Source of the DNA: Thalassovita gelatinovora
GTDB taxonomy: Bacteria > Pseudomonadota > Alphaproteobacteria > Rhodobacterales > Rhodobacteraceae
NCBI RefSeq assembly: GCF_001458355.1
Contig: NZ_CYSA01000025.1
Span: 30,578-94,577 of the forward strand
Direction of reading: 5' to 3'
Length of the DNA: 64,000 nt
The notes below the pieces were generated by a model. The model was not told where the DNA came from. It ran no database searches and saw nothing but the letters and a program-made list of their open reading frames with translations. Of the stretch, positions 7,161-16,087 are shown one piece after another (within the stretch, counting starts at the first letter, position 1; each line of letters opens with the position of its first letter). The translations under genes and the position numbers were made by a program.

Positions 7161-8978
7161 TCAGTCGCCTGATTTTTCTTCCAGCAGCAGCCATTCTTCT
7201 TCCGCCGCCGCCAGCGCTTGCTGCCGCTCGACCAAAGCTTCCGTGGCTTTCTGAAATTTCACCGGTTGCTTGGAAAACAGCTCCGGATCCATCAGGAATT
7301 CTTCCAGCTTGGCGATCTCGGCTCCCAGCCGTTCGAGGATCGCAGGCAATGCCTCCAGTCGGTGTTTTTCGGTGAAACTCAACCCCTCGGCCTTCGCCTC
7401 TGGGTCCGCTTTCGTTTTCACTTTTGAGGCGGAAGATTTTGTTTTTTCTTCATTTTTATCCGGGGTCGCTTCGGCCTTCTGGGCCTGATAATCGCTCCAG
7501 CCACCGGCATAAACCGTGGCGCGCCCGTTGCCTTCCATCGCGATCGTCGTGGTCGCCACCCGGTCGAGAAAGTCGCGGTCGTGGCTGACCAGCATCACCG
7601 TGCCATCGTAATCATCCAGCAGTTCCTGCAACAGGTCCAGCGTTTCGATATCCAGATCGTTGGTCGGTTCGTCCAGCACCAGAAGGTTGCTTTCCTTGGC
7701 CATCAACTTGGCCAATAGCAATCGCGCTTTTTCCCCACCTGACAAGGACTTAACAGCCGCTCTTGCCTGCCGTTCGTCGAACAGGAATTCCTTCAGATAG
7801 CCGACCACATGCTTCGGTTGCCCGCGGACCAGAACCTGATCCGCCTTGCCCGACACCCGCATATCGGGGTCGCCGGTCAGGCTGTCCCATAGGCTCATTT
7901 CAGGATCCAACTGCGCCCGTGCCTGATCGAAAACCGCCGGCAACAGGTTGGTGCCCAAAGACACCGATCCCTGATCCGGTATTTCCTGCCCCAGCAACAT
8001 TTTCAATACCGTGGTCTTGCCCACGCCATTCGGCCCGACAAACGCGACCCGGTCGCCGCGCTGGATCTTGATCGAAAAATCTTGAACGATGATCTTCTCG
8101 CCATAAGCCTTTGATATTTCTTTGGCTTCTACAACTTTGCGACCCGATTTCGGCCCCGCTGAAAGCTCCATCGCCGCGGCACCCTGGCGCTTGATCTGCG
8201 ATGACCGTTCAGCCCGCAGCGCCTTCAACGCCCGCAACCGTCCCTGGTTGCGCGTCCGCCGCGCCGAAATGCCTTCGACCGCCCAGCGGGCTTCGGATTT
8301 GATCTTGCGGTTCAATTTGTGGCGTTGCTGGTCTTCGTCTTCCCAAACCTTGTCGCGCCAAGCTTCGAAATCTTCGAATCCCTTTTCTTGCCGTCGCACC
8401 ATTCCCCTGTCAATCCAAAGAGTTGCGCGGGTAAGCGCACGTAAAAAGGCGCGGTCGTGGCTGATCAGAACATAGCCTTTTCGGGTCTCGCGCAGCTCGT
8501 TTTCCAGCCAGGCAATCGCCTCGATATCCAGATGGTTGGTCGGTTCGTCCAGCAGCATCAGCTCGGGGGCCTCGGCCATCAGCTTGGCCAACGCCGCCCG
8601 ACGCCGCTCGCCGCCCGACGCGGTTTCCACCGGCCGGTTCGGATCAAATTTCAATCCTTCGCCCGCCATCTCGACCCGGTAGGTTTCGGCCGGGTCCAAA
8701 CCGCTGGCGGCATAATCGCCCAACGTGGCAAATCCGGCCATATCGGGATCTTGTTCCATATAGCCGACGCTGACCCCCGGCGGCACCACTCGCCCCCCGT
8801 GATCGGGTTCAACAAGACCCGCCATCACCTTCATAAGAGTAGATTTTCCCGATCCGTTGCGGCCAACCAAGGCAACCCTGTCGCCGGGCTGTACCACCAG
8901 TGACAGATCGTGAAAAACCGGGTCCCCGCCGAATGTCAGCGAAATATCGTTCAATTGGAGTAAGGGTGCGCGTGCCAT
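7161..8978 (-). CDS. uup: ABC-F family ATPase (Uup type)
   Basis: 605 residues with two ABC ATPase domains and no membrane segment. Domain 1 has Walker A GRNGSGKST, signature ASGGERRRAAL and Walker B LMLLDEPTNHLD; domain 2 has GPNGVGKTT, LSGGEKARLLL and LLVLDEPTNDLD. The basic linker between them (about 230-280, rich in Arg/Lys) and a C-terminal charged coiled-coil (about 520-600) are the Uup arrangement. ABC-F proteins act at the ribosome E site; Uup is tied to ribosome assembly, stalled ribosome rescue and suppression of transposon excision in E. coli. Single gene, converging with the SDR before it. Confidence 0.92.
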   Translation of the reverse strand: MARAPLLQLNDISLTFGGDPVFHDLSLVVQPGDRVALVGRNGSGKSTLMKVMAGLVEPDHGGRVVPPGVSVGYMEQDPDMAGFATLGDYAASGLDPAETYRVEMAGEGLKFDPNRPVETASGGERRRAALAKLMAEAPELMLLDEPTNHLDIEAIAWLENELRETRKGYVLISHDRAFLRALTRATLWIDRGMVRRQEKGFEDFEAWRDKVWEDEDQQRHKLNRKIKSEARWAVEGISARRTRNQGRLRALKALRAERSSQIKRQGAAAMELSAGPKSGRKVVEAKEISKAYGEKIIVQDFSIKIQRGDRVAFVGPNGVGKTTVLKMLLGQEIPDQGSVSLGTNLLPAVFDQARAQLDPEMSLWDSLTGDPDMRVSGKADQVLVRGQPKHVVGYLKEFLFDERQARAAVKSLSGGEKARLLLAKLMAKESNLLVLDEPTNDLDIETLDLLQELLDDYDGTVMLVSHDRDFLDRVATTTIAMEGNGRATVYAGGWSDYQAQKAEATPDKNEEKTKSSASKVKTKADPEAKAEGLSFTEKHRLEALPAILERLGAEIAKLEEFLMDPELFSKQPVKFQKATEALVERQQALAAAEEEWLLLEEKSGD

Positions 8979-9029
8979 GCGTCGCAGCTAACGACGCCCC
9001 CGAACAACGTCAAGAACCCATGTTTTCAT

Positions 9030-9096
9030 CTTGGCAAAATACTCCGGGGGGAGACGTTGAAAATCCTGGGATTTTCAACGTGGGGGCAGTGCCCCA
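9030..9096. repeat. Intergenic repeat with terminator hairpin, Rhodobacterales type
   Basis: The stretch starts with TTGGCAAAATACTCCGGGGG, then a perfect 11-bp stem ACGTTGAAAAT/ATTTTCAACGT (9054-9064 with 9071-9081, loop CCTGGG), then a short GGGGC-AGT-GCCCC hairpin (9083-9095). The 'GCAAAATACTCCGGGGG ... GGGGGCAGxGCCCC' layout recurs between genes in Rhodobacterales genomes, and a reversed, related copy lies at 56202-56258 in this window. Placed just past the 3' end of olsB, it probably serves as its terminator. Confidence 0.6.
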
Positions 9097-9100
9097 TCGA

Positions 9101-9832
9101 TTACCCCGCCACCCCACGCAACAATCGCTTGCGGGCCGGAGGAATTGCATTGATTTCAAGGCCTGTAAACACGTGCAACGTGTTCATATGCGGGTCCACC
9201 ACAGCATGATCCGACACCCAGCCCCCCATCAGCAGATAGGTGCGCAGCAAAGGCGGCATCCGCATCATCGCCTTCTTCGCATCCGGTTTGCGCCGCAATT
9301 TTTGGCCAAAGCGAAACACCTGCGGCGCCTTGACCCGCGGCAGCCAGCGTTTCGGTGCCAGATGGCGTTCTTTCAACATCGCGAATGCGTCCAGATATTC
9401 CTGTTCATCAGTGCCATGAAACGACGAACAGCCAAACAACATTTCGACATTGTTTTCATCCACATAGCGCGTCATAGCACCCCATGCGACACGCAGAATA
9501 TCGGCATCCTTGACCGCTGGATGAATGCAGAACCGACCCATTTCAACCATCGGTCCCGCAAAATCCTGCAAGCCCGACAATTCGTAATATTGCGCCGAAT
9601 AACTGCGCTCGATTTCTTTCCCGCCGGTCAACGGCAGAATTCGGAAACAACAGACCAGCCGCCCAGTCTTGACCTCTTCGACTAAGATATGGCTGCAGAT
9701 CGGGTCGAACCGGTCTGAATCAATCCCGCCCGTCCCGTGAAAGCTCAGATGGCGCAACCGCTGGGCGGCGTCGACATCTTCAACAGTTTCCGCCAAGCGC
9801 GTGATATAGCGCCCTTTTTTCAATGACAGCAT
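9101..9832 (-). CDS. olsB: L-ornithine N-alpha-acyltransferase OlsB (GNAT family)
   Basis: 243 residues. Matches the OlsB/hemolysin-like GNAT acyltransferases: an N-terminal QRLRHLSFHGTGG region, DRFDPICSHILVEE, VCCFRILPL, then VEMGRFCIHPAVKDADILRVAW and LFGCSSFHGTD, the family's most conserved stretch. OlsB joins a 3-hydroxyacyl chain from acyl-ACP to the alpha-amino group of ornithine, making lyso-ornithine lipid; OlsA then adds the second chain. No olsA is adjacent. Ornithine lipids replace phospholipids under phosphate limitation in related bacteria. The stop is followed by a strong hairpin. Confidence 0.85.
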   Translation of the reverse strand: MLSLKKGRYITRLAETVEDVDAAQRLRHLSFHGTGGIDSDRFDPICSHILVEEVKTGRLVCCFRILPLTGGKEIERSYSAQYYELSGLQDFAGPMVEMGRFCIHPAVKDADILRVAWGAMTRYVDENNVEMLFGCSSFHGTDEQEYLDAFAMLKERHLAPKRWLPRVKAPQVFRFGQKLRRKPDAKKAMMRMPPLLRTYLLMGGWVSDHAVVDPHMNTLHVFTGLEINAIPPARKRLLRGVAG

Positions 9833-9926
9833 CAGACCACTCCGGCTGCTTTGCCCTTGGCAAAGCTCGTTTCGCCGAATCTAGCATACAAGATGTATCA
9901 CGGATGTGACGAAAAAACGTCGCGAC

Positions 9927-10382
9927 TCAGCCTGCGAAGTCCGACGCCCGCACCCGTCCAATATTGCCCAATAGCTGACGCAGGAAGCCCTTGTTGGTAA
10001 CGTTCGAACTGGTCACCCGGCGGGTCAGCGGCACGACCCTGCCATCTTCGAGAGTGAACCGTTCCACATTACTGACCACCCCGCGCTTGTCGAAACTGAT
10101 CGCGACGACCTCGCGGTCGGTCACTTCCGGGCGGCGATAAGCGAAATGGCGCATACGGCTTTGTACGTAGTAATACCCGCTATCATTCAACACCCCGGCA
10201 GCCCCCGGAGTGCCGATGGATTCGGCAACACTATCGCGGGTGTCGACACCAACGGTGATCGCCGACAGATCGTCTTCCGGCGGGACATACCCGTGATTAC
10301 GATAGAGCGACGTACATCCCGTCACCGCCAGGATCACAATTCCGGCCGCAACGGTTTTCAAAGTCTTTCCTATGCGCGACAT
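9927..10382 (-). CDS. bamE: Outer membrane protein assembly factor BamE (lipoprotein)
   Basis: 151 residues. It has a lipoprotein signal peptide with a lipobox ending VTGC at about residue 23, then the SmpA/OmlA fold: ITVGVDTRDSVAESIGTPGAAG (the family's G-x-T-x-x-x-V-x-x-x-x-G-x-P motif), YYYVQSR, and VVAISFDKRGVVSNVERF. BamE is an accessory subunit of the beta-barrel assembly machine at the inner face of the outer membrane. It is divergent from yceD with an 87-base gap that must hold both promoters. The tail beyond residue 120 is longer than in E. coli BamE. Confidence 0.85.
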   Translation of the reverse strand: MSRIGKTLKTVAAGIVILAVTGCTSLYRNHGYVPPEDDLSAITVGVDTRDSVAESIGTPGAAGVLNDSGYYYVQSRMRHFAYRRPEVTDREVVAISFDKRGVVSNVERFTLEDGRVVPLTRRVTSSNVTNKGFLRQLLGNIGRVRASDFAG

Positions 10383-10469
10383 CGCTGTCCTCTTGCCTTG
10401 GCCGTTTCCGCCTTCTATCCCGCTTACAGAAGGAATGACTTCGGTTCAAGCAAAGGAACCATCCCAATC

Positions 10470-11018
10470 ATGACCAAACTGCCCAGCGAAAAATTACGAG
10501 TCGCCGATCTGTCTACTACGCGTCCAACCCGGTTCAAACTGATTCCGAACGACGCGGAACTGCGTGCAATCGCGGATGAGCTCGGATTGCTCGACCTGCG
10601 CAAGCTGAGATTTGAGGGCGAAATCCGGGCCGAAGGTCGCCGTGACTGGCGATTCAAAGCGGATTTGGGCGCGACGGTTGTGCAGGCTTGTGTGGTCAGT
10701 CTTGCCCCGGTCAGCACCCGGATCGACGAAAAAGTGAACCGATTGTTTATTGCCGAACTGCCCGAAGACAGCGTTGAAGACGAAGAAATTGAAATGCCCG
10801 AGGACGATTCGATCGAGGCACTGGATAAAGTGATCGATCCGGCCACGGTGATGATCGAGGCACTTTCGCTGGCCTTACCGCTTTATCCCCGTGCCAAAGG
10901 CGCGGAACTGGACGAAACCCGGTTCACGGAACCTGGCAAGACCGCGATGACGGATGAGGAAACCAAACCCTTCGCCGGGCTTGCCGCATTGCGCGACAAG
11001 CTGGACAAAAAGGACTAG
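10470..11018 (+). CDS. yceD: YceD family protein (DUF177)
   Basis: 182 residues from ATG 10470; a longer open frame begins upstream but would run back through bamE, so it is rejected. The DUF177 pattern is present: LRFEGEIRAEGRRDWRFKADLGATVVQACVVSL, with the characteristic C-V-x-L/T-L turn, and an acidic middle (EDSVEDEEIEMPEDD), followed by IDPATVMIEALSLALPLYPRA. The protein lies before rpmF in most bacteria and is linked to 23S rRNA and ribosome accumulation. The 283 bases to rpmF are long for this pair; no other gene is seen there and rpmF may have its own promoter. Confidence 0.85.
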   Translation: MTKLPSEKLRVADLSTTRPTRFKLIPNDAELRAIADELGLLDLRKLRFEGEIRAEGRRDWRFKADLGATVVQACVVSLAPVSTRIDEKVNRLFIAELPEDSVEDEEIEMPEDDSIEALDKVIDPATVMIEALSLALPLYPRAKGAELDETRFTEPGKTAMTDEETKPFAGLAALRDKLDKKD

Positions 11019-11301
11019 ATTCGTTTGCCCTTTGCCTCCGAATTTCGGTTGATTGCGAATACACGACCTCATACCTGCCCGATCAGACCTAGCCCCACAT
11101 CGACCCACGAACCGGCCCGTACATTCCCAGAAATCCGACACAATAGGCCAGAGACAGAAAAAACCACTTGCGCCTTTCGTAATTCGCAGTATTTTCCGGC
11201 GCTCATCCGATTTTTGGGTTGGACATGTCGGCACGGACCGAATATGAGCCACGAACCCACGTGAAACCGGGCCTTGTGCCCATAGAAATTGAGGTTGTGA
11301 C

Positions 11302-11508
11302 ATGGCTGTCCAGCAGAACAAAGTATCCAAGTCGCGCCGCAACAACCGCCGCGCACATGACGCGCTGGTCGCGGCAAACCCGAACGAATGCCCCAACTGT
11401 GGCGAGCTGAAGCGCCCGCACCATGTTTGCGCATCTTGCGGCCACTACGCCGATCGTGAAGTCGTCGCTCTGGTTGACGAAATCGATCTGGACGAAGACG
11501 CGGCATAA
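11302..11508 (+). CDS. rpmF: 50S ribosomal protein L32
   Basis: 68 residues. [20 protein letters not shown] at the N-terminus and a zinc-ribbon with two CxxC pairs ([20 protein letters not shown]) identify bL32 with its zinc ligands intact (the C+ form). The acidic tail [10 protein letters not shown] is lineage-specific. It is a structural protein of the large subunit. It lies 27 bases before plsX, the conserved rpmF-plsX-fabH arrangement linking ribosome and lipid synthesis. Confidence 0.97.
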   Translation: MAVQQNKVSKSRRNNRRAHDALVAANPNECPNCGELKRPHHVCASCGHYADREVVALVDEIDLDEDAA

Positions 11509-11535
11509 CGCAACTTTCAGGGACCGGCGTCCGCA

Positions 11536-12642
11536 ATGACCGCTTTGCAGGATCAATCCACGGCGGGTGCAGGACGCACCATCATCTCTGTTGACGCCAT
11601 GGGTGGCGACCGAGGACCGGCGGCAGTAGTCGCCGGTATTTCTCGTTCTGCGAAAAAAAACCCAGATATCGGCTTCATTCTGCACGGCCCCAAGGCCGAG
11701 TTGGACAAGCTGGTCGCGCGCAAAAAGCCGTTGGCCGGACGGGTCGAGATTCGCGATGCTCAGGGTGTCGTCACGATGGAGGATAAACCGTCCCACGTGA
11801 TGCGCCATGGCAAAGACACCTCGATGTGGTCAGCGCTGGATGCGGTGCGGTCAGGTGATGCGGATGTCTGCGTTTCGTGCGGCAACACCGGCGCCCTGAT
11901 GGCGTTGAGCATGGTGCGGCTGCGCAAGCTGCCAGGTGTTAATCGTCCGGCAATCGCAGTACTGTGGCCGTCGCGCAATCCACAAGGCTTCAACGTCATG
12001 CTGGATGTTGGTGCCGATGTGCGTGCCGATGAACACGATCTGCTGCAATATGCGTTGATGGGGGCCTCTTACGCCCGCAACGGAATGGATTTACCGCGGC
12101 CGCGGATCGGCCTGCTGAATGTCGGCACTGAAGAACATAAAGGCCGGGCCGAACTGAAGCTGGCCCATGATCTGATCAAGTCTAATGCTGACCGGGCCGG
12201 GTTGGATTTCGTCGGCTTTGTCGAAGGTAGCGATATCCCGGGCGATGCCTGCGATGTGATCGTCACCGACGGGTTCACCGGCAATGTTGCACTGAAGACC
12301 GGCGAAGGAACGGCCAGCCTGATCGGCGATCTGCTGAAAGAAGCGTTCCAGTTTTCGCCGCTGTCGCGACTGGCCTCGCTGCTCGCTTTCACTTCGATGC
12401 AGCGATTGAAGAAACGGATTGACCCGCGCCGGGTCAATGGCGGCGTTTTCCTAGGGCTCAACGGCACCGTGGTCAAATCGCATGGATCGGCCGATGCCAC
12501 AGGCATCGCCGCAGCGGTAAAGCTGGCACATCTGCTGTCGCAATCGGGATTTTCGCATAAACTGGCTGCGCGGGTTGCATCCGCCTCGGAGCAGGTTCAA
12601 GATACTGCAACCGAGCAGTCCGAAGACGGTGGAAAAGAATGA
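11536..12642 (+). CDS. plsX: Phosphate acyltransferase PlsX
   Basis: 368 residues. ISVDAMGGDRGPAAVVAGI at the N-terminus, HVMRHGKDTSMWSALDAVRSGDADVCVSCGNTGALMAL and VIVTDGFTGNVALKTGEGTA are diagnostic. PlsX converts acyl-ACP to acyl-phosphate, the acyl donor for glycerol-3-phosphate acylation by PlsY, at the inner face of the membrane. The last codons overlap fabH by 4 bases (ATGA), so fabH is translationally coupled. The C-terminal tail after residue 345 is a non-conserved polar stretch (SASEQVQDTATEQSEDGG). Confidence 0.96.
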   Translation: MTALQDQSTAGAGRTIISVDAMGGDRGPAAVVAGISRSAKKNPDIGFILHGPKAELDKLVARKKPLAGRVEIRDAQGVVTMEDKPSHVMRHGKDTSMWSALDAVRSGDADVCVSCGNTGALMALSMVRLRKLPGVNRPAIAVLWPSRNPQGFNVMLDVGADVRADEHDLLQYALMGASYARNGMDLPRPRIGLLNVGTEEHKGRAELKLAHDLIKSNADRAGLDFVGFVEGSDIPGDACDVIVTDGFTGNVALKTGEGTASLIGDLLKEAFQFSPLSRLASLLAFTSMQRLKKRIDPRRVNGGVFLGLNGTVVKSHGSADATGIAAAVKLAHLLSQSGFSHKLAARVASASEQVQDTATEQSEDGGKE

Positions 12643-13613
12643 CAATACGCGCTGTTGTAAAAGGCGTTGGCCACTATCTGCCGGAACGTGTTGTTCCCAA
12701 TAGCGAATTTGAAAAAAGCTTGGATACCTCGGACGAATGGATTCGCACCCGGTCCGGTATCGAGCGGCGGCATTTCGCGGCAGAAGGCGAAACCACTTCC
12801 GATCTCGCCGTGAACGCAGCACGTGCGGCGTTGAAAAACGCTGGTCTGCAGCCTGACGATATCGACGCGATCATCGTGGCGACCTCTACCCCGGACCTGA
12901 CTTTCCCCTCTGTCGCGACCATGGTGCAGGAAAAGCTGGGCATGACTCGTGGCTATGGCTTTGACGTACAAGCGGTATGCGCCGGTTTCATCTATGCATT
13001 GACCAATGCCAATGCGTTGATCGTGTCGGGACAGGCCAACCGCGTGCTGATCATTGGCGCAGAAACCTTCAGCCGGATCATGGATTGGACAGATCGCGCC
13101 ACTTGCGTTCTGTTCGGCGATGGTGCCGGAGCCCTGGTGCTGGAGGCCGGAACCGGCGATGGAACCAGCGACGATCGTGGCATCCTGTCGTCGGACCTGA
13201 ATTCCGACGGACGCTATCGCGAGATGCTTTACGTCGATGGCGGCGTTTCAAGCACCGGCACCGCAGGGAAATTGCGCATGCAGGGTAACGCTCTGTTCCG
13301 TCAAGCCGTGGAAAAGCTAAGTTCAACTGCGGACACCGCGCTGACAAAGGCCGGTCTGAGCCATGACGACATTGATTGGATCGTCCCGCATCAGGCTAAT
13401 ATCCGCATCATTCTGGGCACCGCGAAGAAGCTGGGCGTATCGATGGATAACGTCATCGTCACCGTTCAGGATCACGGAAATACCTCGGCGGCATCGATTC
13501 CATTGGCCATGTCGGTCGGGGTCGATGAAGGCAAAATCAAGCAAGGCGACCTGCTGGTGGCCGAAGCGATTGGCGGCGGGTTGGCTTGGGGGGCGGTCGT
13601 ACTGCGCTGGTAG
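12639..13613 (+). CDS. fabH: Beta-ketoacyl-ACP synthase III
   Basis: 324 residues. The catalytic Cys lies in FDVQAVCAGFIYAL (about residue 113), the His in WIVPHQANIRI (about 251) and the Asn in DHGNTSAASIPLA (about 281), giving the Cys-His-Asn triad of FabH. It starts fatty acid synthesis by condensing acetyl-CoA with malonyl-ACP. Also typical: SDEWIRTRSGIERRHFA near the N-terminus and EAIGGGLAWGAVVLRW at the end. ATG overlaps the plsX stop by 4 bases. Confidence 0.96.
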   Translation: MTIRAVVKGVGHYLPERVVPNSEFEKSLDTSDEWIRTRSGIERRHFAAEGETTSDLAVNAARAALKNAGLQPDDIDAIIVATSTPDLTFPSVATMVQEKLGMTRGYGFDVQAVCAGFIYALTNANALIVSGQANRVLIIGAETFSRIMDWTDRATCVLFGDGAGALVLEAGTGDGTSDDRGILSSDLNSDGRYREMLYVDGGVSSTGTAGKLRMQGNALFRQAVEKLSSTADTALTKAGLSHDDIDWIVPHQANIRIILGTAKKLGVSMDNVIVTVQDHGNTSAASIPLAMSVGVDEGKIKQGDLLVAEAIGGGLAWGAVVLRW

Positions 13614-13711
13614 GCCAAAATCGGCCGTTTCAAGGCCTCCTTACAAGTCATTGATATTGACTCGGAAATTGCCTTCCCTCATGTTTGACCAAACAATGGG
13701 GGGTCTCAGTG

Positions 13712-14023
13712 ATGAGCGAAAAAACTCTAACCCGGATGGACTTGAGCGAAGCAATCTTCCGCGAAGTCGGGCTGTCGCGCAATGACTCGGCCCAATTGGT
13801 CGAAAGCGTGCTGAACCATATGTCCGATGCGCTGGTGCAAGGTGAGCAGGTCAAGATTTCCTCGTTCGGCACCTTCTCGGTCCGCGACAAGGCCGCCCGC
13901 GTCGGTCGCAACCCGAAGACCGGGGAAGAAGTGCCGATCAATCCGCGCCGTGTCCTGACCTTCCGCCCATCGCATCTGATGAAAGAACGGGTCGCCGCCG
14001 GAAACTCCTCAACCAAGGGGTAA
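13712..14023 (+). CDS. ihfA: Integration host factor subunit alpha
   Basis: 103 residues from ATG 13712; the frame is open nine codons further (ATG 13685) but [15 protein letters not shown] is the usual alphaproteobacterial start and has a GGGGGTC purine stretch before it. The HU/IHF fold is clear: [48 protein letters not shown], with the beta-arm proline in the GRNPKTG motif that intercalates into DNA. It forms a heterodimer with IhfB that bends DNA sharply. It sits between fabH and a MerR-type gene, as in most alphaproteobacteria. Confidence 0.93.
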   Translation: MSEKTLTRMDLSEAIFREVGLSRNDSAQLVESVLNHMSDALVQGEQVKISSFGTFSVRDKAARVGRNPKTGEEVPINPRRVLTFRPSHLMKERVAAGNSSTKG

Positions 14024-14029
14024 AGAGGC

Positions 14030-14722
14030 ATGGCGAAATCGCCCGACGCTTTTCGGACCATCAGCGAAGTGGCCGACTGGCTGGATCGCCCGGCCCATGT
14101 GCTGCGATTCTGGGAAAGCAAGTTCAGCCAGGTCAAACCGGTAAAACGCGCCGGAGGCCGGCGGTATTACCGGCCGCAGGACATGTTGCTGCTGGGCGGT
14201 ATCAAGAAGCTGCTGCATGACGATGGCATGACCATCAAGGGCGTGCAGAAAACGCTGCGCGAACAAGGCGTGCATCACGTCGCCGAATTGTCGCAGCCAT
14301 TGGATGGTGGAACGGACACGATTGTGGAAGCCGTGGCAGATCCGGCCGAGACATTGCCCGACGCCACGTTGCTGGATGCCCCGACCGTGGCAGATACGGT
14401 AACAGCCATCCCCCAGCCCATTGCGGACTCTCAGCCCATTCCCGAACCAGCCTCCGCCCCTGTCGCGGCTGAAATGCTACCCAATCCGCAGCAAGCAACG
14501 CTATTTGATGTCGAACCAGAGCCTGAGGCGGAGCCCGTAGAAGCATCTATAACGCCACAACAGGTCGGTTTGCAGACCACTCCGTCTGTACCGGCCCCAC
14601 TGGCTGCCTTGCTGGCACGGCGGGATCGATGGACCGGTGTCGAGGCTGAAAAGGCCCGCGCTTTGTTGCTGCGGGCAAGGTCCCATGTCGCGGCCATGAA
14701 AGGCGCTTCGAAACAGGGATGA
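14030..14722 (+). CDS. MerR family transcriptional regulator
   Basis: 230 residues. The N-terminal MerR HTH (about residues 8-75) has [50 protein letters not shown] and [13 protein letters not shown] long acidic, Pro/Glu/Ala-rich linker (about 90-190) follows, then a conserved C-terminal helix [35 protein letters not shown]. There are no metal-binding cysteines of the MerR/CueR kind. The gene follows ihfA after 6 bases, a conserved neighbour in Rhodobacterales; its target is not known to me. Confidence 0.9.
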   Translation: MAKSPDAFRTISEVADWLDRPAHVLRFWESKFSQVKPVKRAGGRRYYRPQDMLLLGGIKKLLHDDGMTIKGVQKTLREQGVHHVAELSQPLDGGTDTIVEAVADPAETLPDATLLDAPTVADTVTAIPQPIADSQPIPEPASAPVAAEMLPNPQQATLFDVEPEPEAEPVEASITPQQVGLQTTPSVPAPLAALLARRDRWTGVEAEKARALLLRARSHVAAMKGASKQG

Positions 14723-14791
14723 CAACGGGGTAAAGAAAATGGCGATTGCCCCTTGCCCCCGCCCCGAAAATCGCTATGAAAGCCAAACCGT

Positions 14792-14868
14792 CGGGCTATA
14801 GCGCAGCCTGGTAGCGCGTCCGTCTGGGGGACGGAAGGTCGCAGGTTCGAGTCCTGCTAGCCCGACCA
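14792..14868 (+). tRNA. tRNA-Pro (anticodon GGG)
   Basis: 77 bases with encoded CCA. The acceptor stem CGGGCTA pairs with TAGCCCG, the D-arm is GCGC-AGCCTGGTA-GCGC, the anticodon arm TCCGT-CTGGGGG-ACGGA has GGG at 34-36 after the U33-equivalent T, and the T-arm is GCAGG-TTCGAGT-CCTGC. The A discriminator precedes CCA. It reads CCC (and CCU by wobble). Confidence 0.97.
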
Positions 14869-15078
14869 ATTTTCCCCTATCTTCCCTATCCGAAATCGCC
14901 TGCCAGATCCTGCCGCCTCCGGCCGCGCAGGGCGTTTGGCGAAGGAGACGCTACGTTTTGCAACAAATCCGTCCGCACGGTCGATTTTTCTGCTCCAAGC
15001 GCTTGACTTGACCGCCACGGCGCGGATGGTCTGAACTCAGAATAGCCGGGCCAACAGCCCAGACCGGAGGAGAAAAAC

Positions 15079-15885
15079 ATGAAAAAGACCATCGAAGATT
15101 TTGCCTTGGAGAATCTGGCGCTCAGCATGGATGACGACGGGATCGCCACGCTCACGTTGAACCGTCCGGCCAAGCGCAATGCATTGAACGCAGACACCGT
15201 CGAGGAACTGATCGAAGTTTTCTCTGCCCTGCCCCGCATGGGCACCCGGGCTGTCGTGTTGCGTGCCGAAGGAACGCATTTCTGTGCTGGGCTGGACCTT
15301 GTCGAACATCACGAAGAAGATCGCAGACCTGAAGATTTCATGCATCTCTGCCTGCGCTGGCACGAAGCCTTCAACAAGATGGAATATGGCGGCGTACCGA
15401 TCATCGCCGCGCTGAAAGGGGCGGTTGTCGGTGGTGGTCTAGAATTGGCGTCTTCCGCCCATATCCGGGTCGCGGATGCGTCAACCTACTTCGCCCTGCC
15501 CGAAGGCCAGCGCGGGTTGTTCACTGGCGGCGGCGCGACGATCCGGGTGGCCGACTTGGTCGGCAAGGCACGGATGATCGACATGATGCTGACCGGGCGC
15601 ATTTATGCGCAGGACGAAGCGATCCAGGTCGGACTGGCGCAATATCTGGTAGAAGACAGCGAAGCCAAAGCCTATGAAATCGCCCGCGCGGCGGCAGAAA
15701 ATCCGCCATTGTCGAACTTCGCAATCTGTAGCGCAATCAGCCATATGCAGAACATGTCGGCGCTGGACGCGGCCTATGCCGAATCCGTGGTGGCGGGCAT
15801 CGTGAATACGCAACCCGCTTCGCGCGGGCGGCTCGAAGCCTTCGCCAACAAGACTGCGGCGCGGGTGAAGCCGGGGCAAAGCTGA
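15079..15885 (+). CDS. Crotonase/enoyl-CoA hydratase family protein
   Basis: 268 residues. The crotonase fold is clear: [23 protein letters not shown], the oxyanion-hole strand [38 protein letters not shown] (first catalytic Glu in GGGLELA) and [17 protein letters not shown] (second acidic residue in LPE). Both glutamates of hydratases are kept, so 2-enoyl-CoA hydration is plausible, though related family members do other reactions. It stands alone, and a good terminator follows. The 210 bases before it (after the tRNA) show no other gene; an AGGAG Shine-Dalgarno precedes ATG. Confidence 0.85.
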   Translation: MKKTIEDFALENLALSMDDDGIATLTLNRPAKRNALNADTVEELIEVFSALPRMGTRAVVLRAEGTHFCAGLDLVEHHEEDRRPEDFMHLCLRWHEAFNKMEYGGVPIIAALKGAVVGGGLELASSAHIRVADASTYFALPEGQRGLFTGGGATIRVADLVGKARMIDMMLTGRIYAQDEAIQVGLAQYLVEDSEAKAYEIARAAAENPPLSNFAICSAISHMQNMSALDAAYAESVVAGIVNTQPASRGRLEAFANKTAARVKPGQS

Positions 15886-15892
15886 TGGCAAC

Positions 15893-15926
15893 GGGCGAAA
15901 TCTTTACCGGATTTCGCCCTACTTTT
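15893..15926 (+). terminator. Rho-independent terminator after the crotonase gene
   Basis: A perfect 10-bp stem GGGCGAAATC/GATTTCGCCC (15893-15902 with 15910-15919), loop TTTACCG, followed by TACTTTTC. It lies 8 bases past the stop. Confidence 0.75.
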
Positions 15927-16087
15927 CAGTTTGAAACTCAGATCAACCAAGATGGTTCAGCCCGGGCCGCAAGGTATTCATAGCATTTTCAACCCTGAAA
16001 ACGCCGATCACGCAAGAAAATCTGCTTTCCCTATTCCGTCCCCGCCCCGGCCTTTGCTAAGACAGGTCAATTGCAAAGGGGATAACT

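Noticed and set aside
10146..10469. Longer N-terminus for the DUF177 protein
   Set aside because: It would reach through the divergent bamE gene; the ATG at 10470 matches the family start.
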